Below the pieces are notes generated by a model. It had not been told where the DNA came from and searched no databases. It was given only the letters and a program-made list of their open reading frames with translations. Positions 12,363 to 26,399 of a stretch of DNA of 64,000 nt are shown here, piece by piece. Every line of letters begins with the position of its first letter. The stretch's first letter is position 1. The stretch lies in the NCBI GenBank assembly GCA_023846275.1, contig CM043875.1, positions 21,518,593-21,582,592 on the forward strand. The letters are read 5' to 3'. The position numbers and the translations under genes are program-made. The DNA is from Vanilla planifolia (lineage: Eukaryota > Streptophyta > Magnoliopsida > Asparagales > Orchidaceae).

Positions 12363-12367
12363 ATAAT
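12363..12367. repeat. Target-site duplication ATAAT, right
   Basis: Exact copy of 9323-9327 directly after the LTR's terminal ...TATAACA. Confidence 0.85.
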
Positions 12368-14700
12368 ACAATTCATAACTTTAAACTTGGATCATGAAAT
12401 ACTAGCTACAACATACAAATCTAACTGTGCTAATTAAAGATATAGATATAAATACATATATCGATACATCACCATAAATACAATCATCCAGATGTCTTTT
12501 ATATTATATAAATAATATCTCAAAAAGAAATATCATAATCTCCTCAAAAATATCTTATGAAACTTAAGTGCAGTTATGGCTTCCAATCTCTAGTGCTTTA
12601 GGATTTTGACCTATAATATAAGTACATAATAAACTTAAAAGTCTAGTAAATAAATTTGCATCTATATAATAAAATGAGATAAAATTTGATAATATAATAA
12701 GCTATAAAAAGAATAATAAATAATATTAAATAAGAGCTTATGATCAATATTTAGAAAAGTGTATAAAATAATTTAATAGAATCATGACATTTACATCTAA
12801 AAGGTCATATAATCATGTAAGAGTATGTGATAGAAGTATAAAAATATATAAATAATCAATACATAAAAAGATATATAATTACAACTTTTAATCATATTCT
12901 TGCATACATATCTTTTTATCCACTATAATTTAATTTATTAATCTAAAATCTAATCTCTCATTTTTTGGACTATTATGATTCTAATATTTTCATAGATTTT
13001 ATATCTAATATTATTTCTCATCTACTTCATAGTACTCATACTAATTATAAAGGCTTTAATATTTTTTGAGTGATTTTTATTCCAATGTTATAGGACCTTA
13101 TCTCATCTATTTCATATTCATATCAAGCATATAATAACATATCTTATCATCTAACATCATATGATACCATATGAAACCTAGTTTATGGGTATATCATCTC
13201 ATATTTATCTTGTATAAATCTCATCTTTAGACTACTAGATCAAATAACAAAAAACTCATCACATATCATGTTTACTCCATAGAAATCTCATTTTTAGGCT
13301 ACTAGATCATATAACAAGTAGCTAATCATATATCATGTGAGATTTTATATTATTGGTACCATGTCATAATACATTATCATCTTATCTCTACTCATAGTGA
13401 TAATAGAGTATGACAACTAGAGATATTTTCATTAGACAAATGTCATTTTTCTTATCTTAACTCATTGTAGTCACAATATATCGATGATACATCAATACCA
13501 TCACTAGTGTAATCTTTATAATAAAATTTATATATCCTAATTTATAACAAGTACTCATTTTGTCTCATGTCACAAGAATTAATCTTTTATTTTATGTTTT
13601 TTTAGTTTTATTTCTTATTTACTTCTCTATTCACTATCATATTAATTTTTCACATATCACATCACTAACATCACTGAATCAATCAATTATTTTACTTTAC
13701 TATTATTATTTCTCATCACATAGTATACAATAATGTTGCAAAATATGGTGTATAAGGAAAAAGATAATATGTTACAATATTGAATGGTGAATAATCATAA
13801 AATGATATAGTACTTTATAATTATTTATAATTTACCTACCTACTCTCTTTGGGAAAATTCTTATATTTTTTCTTTTCTCTTAGGCTCTAGAAAATGAAGC
13901 AATGACAAGAAGTCAAGGTGAACATCCCACGATTGGATCCCCTTTTAGTGGCATTGAACTATGGTTTTGATGTATTTCTTTCATCCTTACAGTAAAAGTT
14001 GTAAAGTACAACACTTGATAGAAGGTGATAAAGTTTAAATTTGTGAATACAACCCTTTTCTATCTCAATTTTTATGTAAATCCCTAAGAATCAATTCTTT
14101 TTATCTCCTCCCAAAATTATAAGATGGATTCAAGAGAGAAATTGAAGCCAATCATAGTGTATCCCATTTTTTGTGACCTTTATCTTGCAACTATACTCTT
14201 CTCATTGAATTGAATAGGAAGAGAATAATAACAACAACTCACAAACCCCAAAACTTAGTCGTAAGTGCTCTTTAAGGTGGCATAGTGATGAGTAATAAGG
14301 AACGAAAGTTAGGGATTGGTCGATCGCACAAATGAGAGAGAAGTAAGGGAATCCTTTGCTGATCAAAAAGTTCAGGGAAAGAAGCTATGTTTTTTTGCTT
14401 ATTATAATTTTTTAATTAATTAATAAATTATATATTATTAATAATACTAGTTTTATATTAATTTGTTCTAAATCTAAACAAACTTTGATTATCAAATAAC
14501 AAATGTCAACAAACGCATATCAGCGAGCTCGATCAACTTGCATATTCATTTTTCAAATCTAACATGCTTGATAAAGGCATGTTTTATAAGATAGTACCAT
14601 AAATTATTTTTTTTAATTTACTTTATCAAAAATAAAAACAAATATCAACTTTACTTAGCAAGTCTCTTAAAGCCTTTTTAAATGAATATTGATAATTTAT
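12363..14700 (-). repeat. Long gypsy-type repeat, copy B, right piece
   Basis: Continues the homology to copy A from about 2740 to 5405 (blocks such as CTAACTGTGCTAATTAA, GAAATATCATAATCTCCT, GATAATATGTTACAATATTG, TTGAATGGTGAATAATCATA). It ends near GAATATTGATAATTTATTCC, about 20 bases short of the copy A end, and runs straight into the copia LTR fragment at 14705. Without the inserted solo LTR, copy B is about 2.5 kb. Confidence 0.6.
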
Positions 14701-14704
14701 TCCG

Positions 14705-15725
14705 CATCCATTTTTCAACTTTCTTTAGATGTAACAATATTATTAAATCAAATATCTTTCTAAGGCTACAATAGGTTAATCAAGTAAATCAAAAATAAAT
14801 TACAAGACAAGTAATATGAGATGTAAGATTTTTAAGTGGTTTAAATTAACCTCAAGTCTATGTCCATCCCAAGCAACTTGCTTAAGCACCATTATCCAAA
14901 TAAGTCACTTTTCATAGCCACTAATGAAACCCAAGTACAAATTATGACTGTTTAAGGATTAGTCATAGCCCAATTGTCCTACACTCATAGCCTTAGGATA
15001 GGGTTAACTGCTCCACACATCTATTATCTAGAGCTTGGTTAATGGCTATAAACTTACAAGGGTTTTATTAAAGCACTAACTCACTTAGTTATAAGACAAA
15101 TATACAATTAAGAGTAAAAGTAATCAAATGGATTATTAAACTAGTAATGCTAGATAATTAGAGAACTTATAATGCCAAATGATGGAATCTAGCTTTGAAT
15201 GCTTTGTCTATTACTTTCAATAGAAAAGATGTTGTGATGAAGATGTTCTCCTTAGTAATCAGCTCTTATAGAAATTATCCAAGTTATTGTTGTAGTATTG
15301 CTCTCTTAGACTAAAATTTTATTTTATTTTCTTCAACATCTATTTTTTATGTTTTTGAGATTAATATATGTTACGTAATGCTTATAACCCTCAAAAGAAA
15401 GAAACAATGACTAATTATTTTATTTAAGGCATGTTTGAATTAGCCATTATGAGACTTTCATTCTATTTATAGTTATACGATCACTACATCATATTGTCCA
15501 TCATACATTTAAGGTACTATTTATACTATCCAATATAAAAATAACATATCATATGATGCATTTGACTTTTTCATTTTTTTGAATAGGTATCCTTAGATGA
15601 TCATACTGTTTATTAGAATATTAATGTACCATATGTAATATTTGCTTTTTTCGTATTATGCTATGAATAAGTACTCTTAGATCATCAGGTTGTTAGTAAG
15701 AATGTTATTGTTTCATATGAAGCTT
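14705..15725 (-). repeat. Copia-type LTR fragment, copy B, minus orientation
   Basis: Collinear with copy A (1600-2320) and with the split LTR at 51990-52310 and 59696-60211. It lacks the first ~100 bases of the LTR but retains the opposite end: ...CATATGAAGC here corresponds to ...CATATGAAGCA at 60201-60211. The end region is enlarged by a short tandem duplication (15550-15713). Confidence 0.55.
15550..15713. repeat. Two-copy ~82-bp tandem duplication
   Basis: Copy 1 at 15550-15629 and copy 2 at 15630-15713, each starting CATATG and containing TTTT.....GAATA(A/G)GTA.(C/T)CTTAGAT.ATCA; a third start CATATGA follows at 15714. Diverged. Confidence 0.6.
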
Positions 15726-15727
15726 TC

Positions 15728-18597
15728 AAGAAAATCCTTTGCAATGAATGATGGTTCTTTTTATTTACTAAAATGATTATACTATCTGATATGCCATATT
15801 GTATAATATGATAATAATTAATTAACTAATTATTCTAATATTCTTTTGAGTGCTTCTTTTGAATTAATCATACTATCCTAATAAATAAAATTATATAATA
15901 TAAAATTCTTTAAATTTTGTGTTCACTAGACAACACTCTTATCCCATCCTCTTCTAAACTATTTTATCACTTATGCATAGACCTTGTGAATACTTCATAC
16001 TACCCAATCATAAGATCATACTATCTAATTCTCATAAGCACCAATAAAATCCTAAATCAAATAGTTTATTTCTATAATTGTAGTATTCACATAAAGATAA
16101 TTATATTATCTGAAAAGAGTTTTGTACCATACAATTAAAACAAATTTTACCTTCTTTTGTATTTATTTTTCAAATGAAGCTATATCATTCTTAACTTGTT
16201 AGATTTTGTAAATTATTCATAATTATTCTCATGATGAATTCTTAGTAGGTCTTGGTGATATGCAACTAAGGCTTATTAGATCATGTTTGCTTAGATATAA
16301 TATGAATGTCTAATGAATGAAGTGTAGGCTCTCATATATGATTGATAATTTAATTGTAATCCTTATACATGCCCTAGAAGATATAACCCAAAGATAGTTT
16401 GAGGACCTATGCTTCTAAATTTGTCTTCACTTGAATCATTGGATGACATCTTCCTTCTTGGCCTTTAATTATCTTGACAAGTTTATTCAAGGAACCTTCC
16501 ATCCAACCAAGATTGAATCACAACTTAGTTTATCTTTCTTTTAGTTTAACTTAAAGCATATTAGGTGGATAGGTTAGATCACAAGGACTCTTAAATGGTG
16601 TGTTATTATTAAAACATTGTATTCCTTTAGAGCTCATGAAGATCAATAATCCCCTTCATTTTGATGATAACAAACTATTTAAGTGTGAGGATAAAATATT
16701 AAAAAAATAAAATCCCTTAAAATCCATGTCTAAAATGTTGATTATTAAGTAATAAGAATATATGAAACTAATTCTTTCTTGACAAAAGGAATGTTGTTTA
16801 CTAAAACAGCATGCAAATATATCTAATACTATCAAAATGATATCTTGCATGACACATCCAATATCAATTAAACCAAACACAAATTATCCCCTTTTTATAT
16901 CATCTAAGTGGGATTATGTTACATATAAGCTATAGGGCTCATGGGGTGATTGGATAAACTATCAACGTTGGTTATAGCTCTCTTTTGGTTAGCCAAGGTT
17001 TTTTATTTTCTCTTAATTGTATTGAACAGATACCTATAAATTTAATCAAATAAGAATCATATAATAGAATGGTTGAATATTATGTAGTATGATAAGATGG
17101 TGATTTCAAGAGTTGAAGAAAGTAAGGACAAATCTTGGTGTAGTCCTCTATAAGGGTTAAGAGGTAAGACAAATGTTAGGATCATTCATTTATATCTAGT
17201 GTTAGCTCAATAAAAATTTGATATTTTATTAAAGAATACATGTTATAATGGTTGGGTTTGATTAAAATGAGTTATATCATGCTCTTCTCATATGAACCCT
17301 AGATCTACTTATTAATCTAATTCTATGACTGTAGAACTCAAGACATTATACTAGGGAATTAAAATTCAAAGTATGTTTTTGAGGTGATAATAGTGTTCTT
17401 TACATGGGAATTGAATTTAGATCTATAAAAGATAAATTTTTGGTCATAATAGATACGTAGTAATGTGATTTGGATGGTTTCTTTTCTATTTAGGTATGGA
17501 TCTAAAATATTCCATGTTTAATGTCATAAAGATGTGAAATTGATCTTATCAAATTCTTAATTGTTTCCCATAACTAAGAAATTGATGTTAGAAATTTGTG
17601 GTTGAATGCATGACAATGTTAAAATCTCTTATTAAATTATGATTTTATATGCAAATGTCATGTTTCATGTTAGCTTCATCCCTCATCTAAGAATTGAAGA
17701 TTTTTAGTTTAACTTTAGCATGCAATGTAATGGCTTGATTATTATTATTAATGCATAGAATAAAGAATCAAGTTTATGTTATAAAGGGACCATGATCATT
17801 ATAACTTTTTTTAAAAAAACACATGAATTAAAATAGATTGGAAGCATGCTCTACTTTATTTCCAATTTTCTTAAGATATTAAGCTATGTGAAAGATATTT
17901 CCTTGATCAAATCTTTAGATTTTGCTTTAAAGAATAACATGCTTATTATGACAATTATGGTTCAAATATAAGGATCATGAAATCTTCAACTTGAACTATA
18001 ACATAATGAACATCTTTGCATACACACATGAAACCATGATAAGGAAATTGAGAACAAACTCTTTTATGTAATTTAACCTAGACTAAGACATGGATATATG
18101 ACAGAAAGCTATAAACATGGCAAAAAGTTTTATAAATGTTTTTGGGCCCTAAATCACCATTTACTTAAGCAAAGAAAATATTAGAGGCTATGCACATTTA
18201 AAATAAATAAGTGAGAACACAATACCATATGTGGAGACCTAATGGTGAGTAGAAATCAACTAAACCATAAAGCAATATTGTGCTAAGTCTATATAAATAC
18301 GCATAGTGTAGAAGTCCATAATAAACCAAGTATTGTTTTAACTGATAAGTAGAATCTCGATCTACAATGTTAAAGTCCTTAACTCTCAATGTAGTGGATA
18401 TATGACTTGTGATATAAATAATAAGAATACTCTAAAAAGCTCAACATGTAAACCAATAATGTAATAATATATAAAAATAATATTATAACAAAAATATAAT
18501 TATATCATGATAATAAAAAATAGCTAATATATAATTCAAGTATTTCCTTTTTAGATCACTGTCCTCTAAAACCATCATCATAAGATCTCATAAGGAT
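15728..18597. other. AT-rich, mostly unassigned
   Basis: No coding domain recognised. The only suggestive piece is near 16648-16680 (CCCCTTCATTTTGATGATAACAAAC), which resembles the start of a SIRE-type copia LTR in plus orientation; no partner LTR or primer site was found, so it is not called separately. Confidence 0.4.
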
Positions 18598-19110
18598 ATT
18601 CTTACCCTAAGACTGTCCTTGTCCTATATAATGAATAGTTGAGCCATGTAGATACAAATAAGTTATCCTAGGTTGTCCTTATCTTGCATGATGTATAGTA
18701 GTTTTATGTAGATATAGATGAGCCATCTTAGTCCTGGGTTGTCTTTACTCTATATGATGTGTAATATAACTATATAGATATAGATGAGATATTCTAGCCT
18801 TGGGCTATTCTTAACTTATATGATGTATAATAAAAACATGTAGGTATATATGGGCTATCCTAACCCTAGACTATCCTCATCCTATATGATAATAGCAAAA
18901 CTATGTGGATATAGATAGTCAATTCTAGCCCTAGGTTGTTGTTGCCTTGTGTGATGTATAATTAAACTATGAAAATATAAATGGTCCATCTCATCTGTAG
19001 GTTATTCTCACTTTGTATGATGTACAATAGACCTCTATATATATAGATGAGTTATCTTACCCTTGGGCATCCCTACCTTGTATGATATATAGTAGAATAA
19101 TGTGAGATCA
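18598..19110. repeat. Minisatellite, about eight 66-bp tandem copies
   Basis: Eight diverged head-to-tail units of roughly 60-67 bases. Each runs AT(T/C)CTA..CCTAGG(T/C)TGTCC, then a TATATGATGTATA block, then ACTATGTAGATATAGATGAG. Units start near 18598, 18664, 18724, 18790, 18856, 18921, 18987 and 19053. No coding frame persists across units. The age of the array is suggested by many substitutions and one-to-six-base length changes. Confidence 0.8.
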
Positions 19111-22100
19111 TAATATAGTATAAGAACATTTGAAGATAATTTATTTAAAGGTATATCAATCATTTTATTTTATTTTCTCATTTGATAATTAGATATACAT
19201 TTATTCACATTCTAGTTCATTTTCTTATCCATTAATGCATCAAAGTTTCCATTATTTTGCATGTTAATATCTTTATTTTGAAATGGCATAAAGAAATAAC
19301 ATATTTATAAAATGTTTGATAGCAAGATAATATGATAATTTATAAAAGTTATTAGATTTGCAAAGAAAATATCCAAATATTCTTGATTCTTAAATGAACA
19401 ACATAAAAAAAAGAATGTTATTTGATAAATATTACAAAACATAATTTACAAGCATATTTACATTATAGGTACTAAGTGCACCTTCTTGAATCTGAGAGTT
19501 AACCTTCTTTTCTAATCACAATCTTTTCTTGATTTTCTACAATACTATGCATATATAATGGTTAACATATATTCTATGTGTGACACATTTAATGAGTAAT
19601 TAATCTCATATTAATTTCTTTTAGACCCTTATTTTATCACCCAAAATCATATTGGTACAATTCCTTAATCGTACCATGTGATCATATAGAACAAAGAAAT
19701 CTACATTATACATGTATGATCCTAATTGTGCCATATGTCTAGCCAAGTGAATGATCTTCTATCACAAATTGTATGGTTATGATCCCTTTATGGTTCCATA
19801 CAATCTCTTTGTTTCTTATTACTCAACTTATTCATCTAGTCTGATCCATATGTTCTATAAGAATATCATATAGTTCGATACTCTGTGTCATACTATATGT
19901 CACCAAATGATCCTTTTTGTTTTAACATATGTCTTATGATCATCTAGTACAATCAAGGGCATCATATTATACAACCACTTAATAAGTTTTATTTTTTTCC
20001 TCGTAGACTGCTAACATTATCCACTAATCATTTTGATACAACAAAAATATTGTATAATCTATTAACTAATCCAATATTTTACATTAAGCCAATTGTTTTA
20101 TTTAAACTCAAATCTATCATATAATATAATACCCATATCATGCATATATGATTAACCCCTTTGTGTTATAATAATGATGCTTCTCAGACTAGTACAATCT
20201 AGGAAATTGTTTAGTATGATATCTTCACAGAACAATGTCAGCCTTATGACCCAAGCTCTTTGTACCAAATGATTTATACCATCATACTAATATGAAAAAT
20301 TTTTATGACTAAATTTGACACTCTTCTCCTCTTTCCTTAGTGACTTTACACCATGTGCCTCTCTCATCAGCAAAGTCAACCTTCTCATTATCACTCTCTC
20401 ATATAATCAAGGTTTCCCTCCACTTCCTTTATTGAAATCAAGCTCTTCTTAAATATCTCATCATCTCTTATGCTTAAAGCTGCTTACCAACAACTTTGCA
20501 GAGTAACTAAAAAAAATAAATCGATGAAAATAAAGTATACCTTACTAGTTGCTAGATGAACCCATGAGCTAAAAAACCCTTTTAATCTAAGCTCTTTTAA
20601 CAACTCACATTATCCCATCGTAGTAGCAATGATGTCTTGCTCAACATCTCAACCAGTCAAAATCAAATTCAGGAACATTCATGCATAGGAAGAAAGTTGA
20701 TATTTTATAATGCAATAACAAATTATTATATATTTATTTAATTTTTTAAAATACCTAAAAAGATAGAAAGTTAACTACAAACATTCACGTGTTGTATAAT
20801 TGTTGTTGAAAAGTGCTTATTAAGCTATTGCTGCTTTACTAAATGCACATTCCTTTCACATAGAAAGTTCATAGACTTTAAATATGAAGTATTAATATTC
20901 TACCACTCCAGTATTTTTATTTTGTTTAAAATTTATCCTCTATAAAAAAGATTTGATCGAGGTCAAAATATTTCAAATTACAAATTTATCATGAAGCATC
21001 TAACATTCCTATATTAGTAAATTTGTCATCAGTCAATCAAATTTGACTTAAGACAATATTTCTAAAATTATAAATCTATAATGAGTGACCTTTTGATAAT
21101 TACAATTAGACCCACTTCTTTAAAAATTTATAAGAAAGTTTTTAGATCTCCAAAAATTATAATCTCAATATAATTGAATTTGTCTCAAAGAATTCTTTTT
21201 ATTGATATTTTCAAATGATATTTTTACCTAAGTTTGAGGTTATGATACTCTCCTTAATATTTATTTTTTATTTTAATATTTTTATATATAAAAAATATAT
21301 TTTAATAAATGTACTTGATTTAGTTCAATCATAATTGATCACAATCTTTCTTGCTTAATTTTAGGGTTTCTCCTTTTGATTTGAGTTAGAAATTAAGGGC
21401 TATTATAATCATCCCATCTTACAAAAATTTTGTCATTAAATCTTATAACTATTTTGTATGAAAATCAAGACTATTATGGACTCTTTATGACATAACTCTC
21501 CTTACCTTGGTTTTGCTTGGGTAACTAACAACATGGCTTGGTTAAGTCTTGAGAGGTTGGCTTGGAGATAGACTTGGATGGAAACTAAGGTAAGAAATAA
21601 ACCTTAGGTTCTTGTTGAGCTACCTAGGAAGGAATGATTCAAGGCCTTAAAAAAATGTTAAGTTGGTTGAGAACTTGGCTTAACTTGCAAAAGTTAGGTG
21701 TTTTTTGGCTAAATGGGTTAAGTTGTGGACTAATCAAGATTTAACCAAAGCCATGATATTTGGTAAATCCCTAGAAGTTTTTAATACTATGTGTGGCTTT
21801 ATGCATGAGGATTAAGAAAGGTTTGGATGTTGGTTAGAAATGCATAAGGATGAGATTAGATTAGAAACTTTTTTAGGAGAATTATTTATTAAATAACACA
21901 TAATTACATCCTATAATGGGCACTAGTGAACTAGCGACAAGATTGCTCCATAGAATGAACAAAGCATGAGAGACACTTAAAATAAATAAACTAAAATACT
22001 GAGCCAATGTTTCTTGCCAAAAATGTTGTATTAAGATTTTGTATAATCGTATGCTCTTACTGTTGTATCAAATATATGTATGATGATTATAACATCATGA

Positions 22101-22503
22101 TACACACAATTGAAGAATGTTATCCATGTTCTTGATGTACTATGATGATGAAGGTGTCATCATGATACATTGATATGCACTTTGTTACAATGCTCACACT
22201 ACTTGAAGTACTTGTCCAATATAGTTTTCTATCAAATCAAAGAAGTATAATGCTACCATTCATAGTTGCAATGAATATGCTCCATGTGTTGTTTATGATG
22301 ATCATAGATTGATGATGCCTTTGATCGAAGAATAGTGTGTACAATAACAACATACCATGAAGTCATAATAATCACCCTAAAATGTTAATATGTGCCCTTG
22401 CATAGTGTCTACTCTAGTTAAAGTATTTGTTTGATGCATTTCCTCCTATCTATAGTAGTATGATGCTACCACTTATAGTAACATTAAACATGCTTGTTTG
22501 ATT
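19111..22503. other. AT-rich, unassigned; possible gypsy LTR scraps
   Basis: 19640-20320 is dominated by irregular recurrences of GATC, TACCATATG and TTGTAC-type words without a clean period. Around 21400-21450 the words CATCCCATCTTACAAAAATTTTG and, at 21490-21900, GG(C/T)TTGG....AGG.T-type sequence resemble pieces of long gypsy LTRs such as those at 31530-34352 and 44660-44850. Nothing here can be bounded as an element. Confidence 0.35.
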
Positions 22504-24208
22504 AGTTGTAAAACATGTGAAGGAAATCAAACAAGAGAGGGGTGAATTGTGTGTTTAACAAATTTTTTTATCACAAAAATCATAAGAAAAAGTTTTTAAG
22601 CTTAAAATATTTTCCTTTTACCACCAAAAAACATTGCTCAACAATAAACGAAATACACACAAGAGTTTAGGTGGTTCGACCAAAACCCATGCCTACATCC
22701 ACCCCTGATCCTTGATCAGGCTTCCATTAACCACTCTCTTTTGTTGAAGCTGATAGGGGTAAATCAAATACACATTGATGCTTCAATGAGACACCAAAAT
22801 CAGAGAAACTTAGGCTATTAAGAAAAATTTGAAACTTTATAATTTTTCACTTATAAAATCTCTACACTTTAAATTCTTTAAACAATAGTGGCATTGCTAA
22901 TAAATGATTTAGATGTTACCAAGAAATACAGAAATGATTATGGAAGAAAGTAAAGAATAGTGACCGACAAAAATCCATAGCTCCCGTAATTACGTATAAG
23001 TTTATTGCTCATAGTTTGAACTTCAAATGGACTTGTATGAAAATTTTTAAGCTTGATTCAATTAGTTCTTATGTTTGGTAAATGATCTTATTTATAATTA
23101 AAATGAAAAATACCAAATATAACTTCTCCAATGACTAGAATTTGCATTTCAAAAACCAAGTCGTTATAGTAGAGAGGATGGTACAGCTGTCATTCGATTA
23201 CACGAATGGATTGAGCGATAGTCATCAGATCGACTTAAATAATAAAGGGTACAGATCTAATCACAACGAGATAAGATCTTGAGCATTGGATTCAAAAATT
23301 GGATGGATGATAATGGTGATGAGGTTATTATTCATAAAGGCAGAGAGACTCTCAGCCATTCAATCAAGCAATATTGATGATGATTGAAGACAAAAGACTA
23401 TTCATAAATGCAGGCGTGATATGGATCATTAGATTTCAAAAATGCATGATCAGTTAGTGCAAAAATCTCAAGTTTGGTAAAACTTATCTTTAGTCCTATA
23501 TTATGAAACTGTGCAACTATTTTGTATTAATAATATATGCACTGTGTATTATTATCAACCTAATGGGGTTGGCTACCCATGGTGTTTTGGAGAGGTCATG
23601 ATCTAAGACATTAGTACACGCTTGAGGTCCTACCAGACTTGATTTACATAAATTAAATAACGAGTTAGCCCTGACTCGTTTTGCCTACACTGGTTTAGAA
23701 GTAATGCCCTTAACCAATTCACCTAAGGACCACAATAATGGCTTGACTTAATCGATACTTGAGCTTGACGCTTCTCAGTTTTGATCAGGTTCTTGGCCAG
23801 CGAGTTCTCATGGCTTGTATTACTTTTTGGCCACTCAACCTAAGCCTTCTGGTCTTAACAGTGGGTGCTTAGACATTTTTTTATAACTATTTTTAATAAT
23901 AAAAGATTATAAAAAAATTGTATATTGAAAAACTCAAATGTCTTCAAAATAAAATAAACTTAAACCAAATTCACATATGCATGAAGGATCATAGTCCTAT
24001 GTGTCACAACTACAAAGACTTTAAAGATTTAATATGCTAACCATAAAGATTTAGAAATAAATTTTTTTATGGATTAGCAACTCCACAAGGACCATTATTC
24101 TTGGCTCCAAAGTCAGCAAGTTGAGTTGTTAATTTGTATTCCCTATTTATATTGCAATAGTTCTTGCTTCAACAAATTCAAATTATTAAAATAATACTAA
24201 CCTTAATA
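22504..24208 (-). repeat. 3' LTR of the minus-strand copia element
   Basis: Left-hand copy of the LTR pair. Shares with 28067-29785 blocks such as GCTAACCATAAAGATTTAGAAAT and TTGGCTCCAAAGTCAG. The expected TG at its plus-strand start has decayed to AG (AGTTG versus TGTTG). The right end is approximate. Confidence 0.8.
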
Positions 24209-24639
24209 ATTAACATAAATGGACAAATCAAAATATTCAATATTTTAACATACCTTATTTGATAGCTTATGCTCCCCTAAATTCAAGCTTACTCTTCTCT
24301 TGAATTCTAGCACTAAGTTCTTTCCTTTTTTGTAATCATTCAAGTGGTTTAATTGTACCTAAGTTTAATCTAAATCTATTAAATACTTTGGTAACTAATG
24401 GATTAATTAAAAAATATCAATTAATTGGGTAGATAATGGCATAAATGACTACTAAATCACTTTCTTTTACACATGCTCTCTAATAAAATGATATCTTAAT
24501 TTTATGTATTTTATTCTTGAGTATTGAATAAAATTTTTAGTTAAAAAAATTGCACTTTAATTATCATAAAAGATTTAAATTTATGTAAATTCTAAGCCAT
24601 AATCTAAAAGTTGTTATTTAATCTATAAAATTTGAGCAA

Positions 24640-25990
24640 CACAGCTGCTTGCAGCAATGTACTCGATCTCTGTTGTCGATAGTGTCACACAATTTTATTT
24701 TCTACTAGCCCAAGAAATTAGTGAACCATCAATCAATTAGCACATACCAGAGGTAGACTTTTTGTCAGTCTTATTACCAACAAAATCAATATCTGTATAA
24801 GTTATTAAATCAAATCAACAATCACACTTAGGATACCATAAGCCTAGGGTCTCAGTTGCAATGAGATTTTTGAAGATATGCTTGACTACTTGTTGGTGTG
24901 ATTCTTTAGGCCTAGCTTAAGACCTCACACACATAACTACACTAAACATAATATCTAGACTACTTGTAGTGAGATATAATAATGATCCAATCGTTCCTTT
25001 ATACCATTCTATGTTAATAGGTTTTTAGTTTCATTCTTATCTGTGATAGTACTTATACCAATGGGAGTCTTCCTATGGTTCATGTTCTAATAACTAAATT
25101 TCTTTAACAACTCCAACAAATACTTGTTTTGAGAAATAAATATTCCTTCACCTGTTTGTTTGACTTAAAGTCTTAGAAAACAGGTTAACTCTTCCATCAT
25201 ACTTATTTCAAATTCATTTTTTTATTAAATTAGAAAATTTCATGCACATTTCTTTATATGAGGCTCAAAACATTGTATCATCCACATAAACCTAAAAAAT
25301 TAGTTGACATTCTAATGAATTTTGAATAAATAAAGTATTATCTATCTTACTTCTAGGTAAATCATTTGATGTAAAGAATTCATAATCTATCATACTAAGC
25401 TCTTGGAGCTTACTTTGAATAATAGAGTGTCTTCTTAAATTTGTATACATGGTCTATCTTTTCGTGTATCTCAAATGCTAGGGATTATTCAATAAACACT
25501 TCATTTATATATCCATTCAAAAATGTACTCTTTACACCCATTTAATATAATTTAAATCCTTTGTAACATGGATAAGTAAGATCTTAATTGCTTCAAATCT
25601 AGCTATAGGAGCAAATATCTCATTCTACTCCTTCAACTTGACAATATCCTTTGGCTATTAATCTAGCCTTATTCTTTATAACTTTGTCATTCATCTAACT
25701 TCTTTTTGAACACCCACTTTGTACCAATGATTATTTTATCATTTAGTCTAGGTAAAAGATCCAAAACTTCATTTCTTTCAAATTATACTAATTCTTCATT
25801 CATTACAATAATCTAAGACTAATCTTCAAATGCATTTTCTGTAGAATTAGGTTCAATATTAAATACAAATACTATATGATTAAAAGAACTTCTAGTTCTA
25901 ACTTTCTCTTTTATATCTCCTATGATCAACTCACTAAGATGATCATTAAAATATCTCAGTTACTTCTCTATTTGATTTTCTTCTTTTATT
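24640..25990 (-). pseudogene. Copia RT and RNase H relic
   Basis: Minus strand. YVDD, the catalytic box of copia reverse transcriptase, is encoded at 25288-25277 (TATGTGGATGAT). Further leftward, 24786-24742 gives DFVGNKTDKKSTSGMC, the start of the copia RNase H domain (DFAGD...RKSTSG.C), and 24680-24642 gives STTEIEYIAAS, its conserved STTEAEYIAA run. Stops occur between these motifs, including directly after the YVDD region and in the RNase H start, so no full-length enzyme can be made. The right boundary is approximate. Confidence 0.75.
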
Positions 25991-26399
25991 GATTCATTAA
26001 CTTCAATTATATCTTCTAATCTTTCTTCTCCAAGACTTAAATATTTTAATTCATCAAGATGATCATTTTGATGATGATTACTAGATTCTTAATATCAAAT
26101 TTGACATGAATTATTGTCTTTTATTATATGCTCTAAAAACTCTACTAGTAAGTGAGTACCCCAAAAAGATTCTTTCATTAGACTTAGCATCAATTTTATC
26201 TAAATCCATCTTTTCATTATTTATAATAAAACATTTACATCCAAGCACATGAAAATAAGATTTCTTGGGCATTGTATCATAAATTAATTTAAAAAAAAGG
26301 AATATCTAATAAAGGTTTACATATTATTCTATTAAATATATAATAGATAGTATTCACTACCTTTATCTAAAAATATTTTGGGATATTATACTCATTAAG

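Noticed and set aside
15917..18389. Frames of 63-74 codons at 15917-16138, 16656-16880 and 18198-18389
   Set aside because: Isolated, AT-driven composition, no motif, no exon-like signals or partners.
19640..20320. Possible tandem array or CRISPR-like periodic words
   Set aside because: Spacing is irregular and words vary; CRISPR is not expected in plant nuclear DNA and no true direct-repeat/spacer pattern exists.
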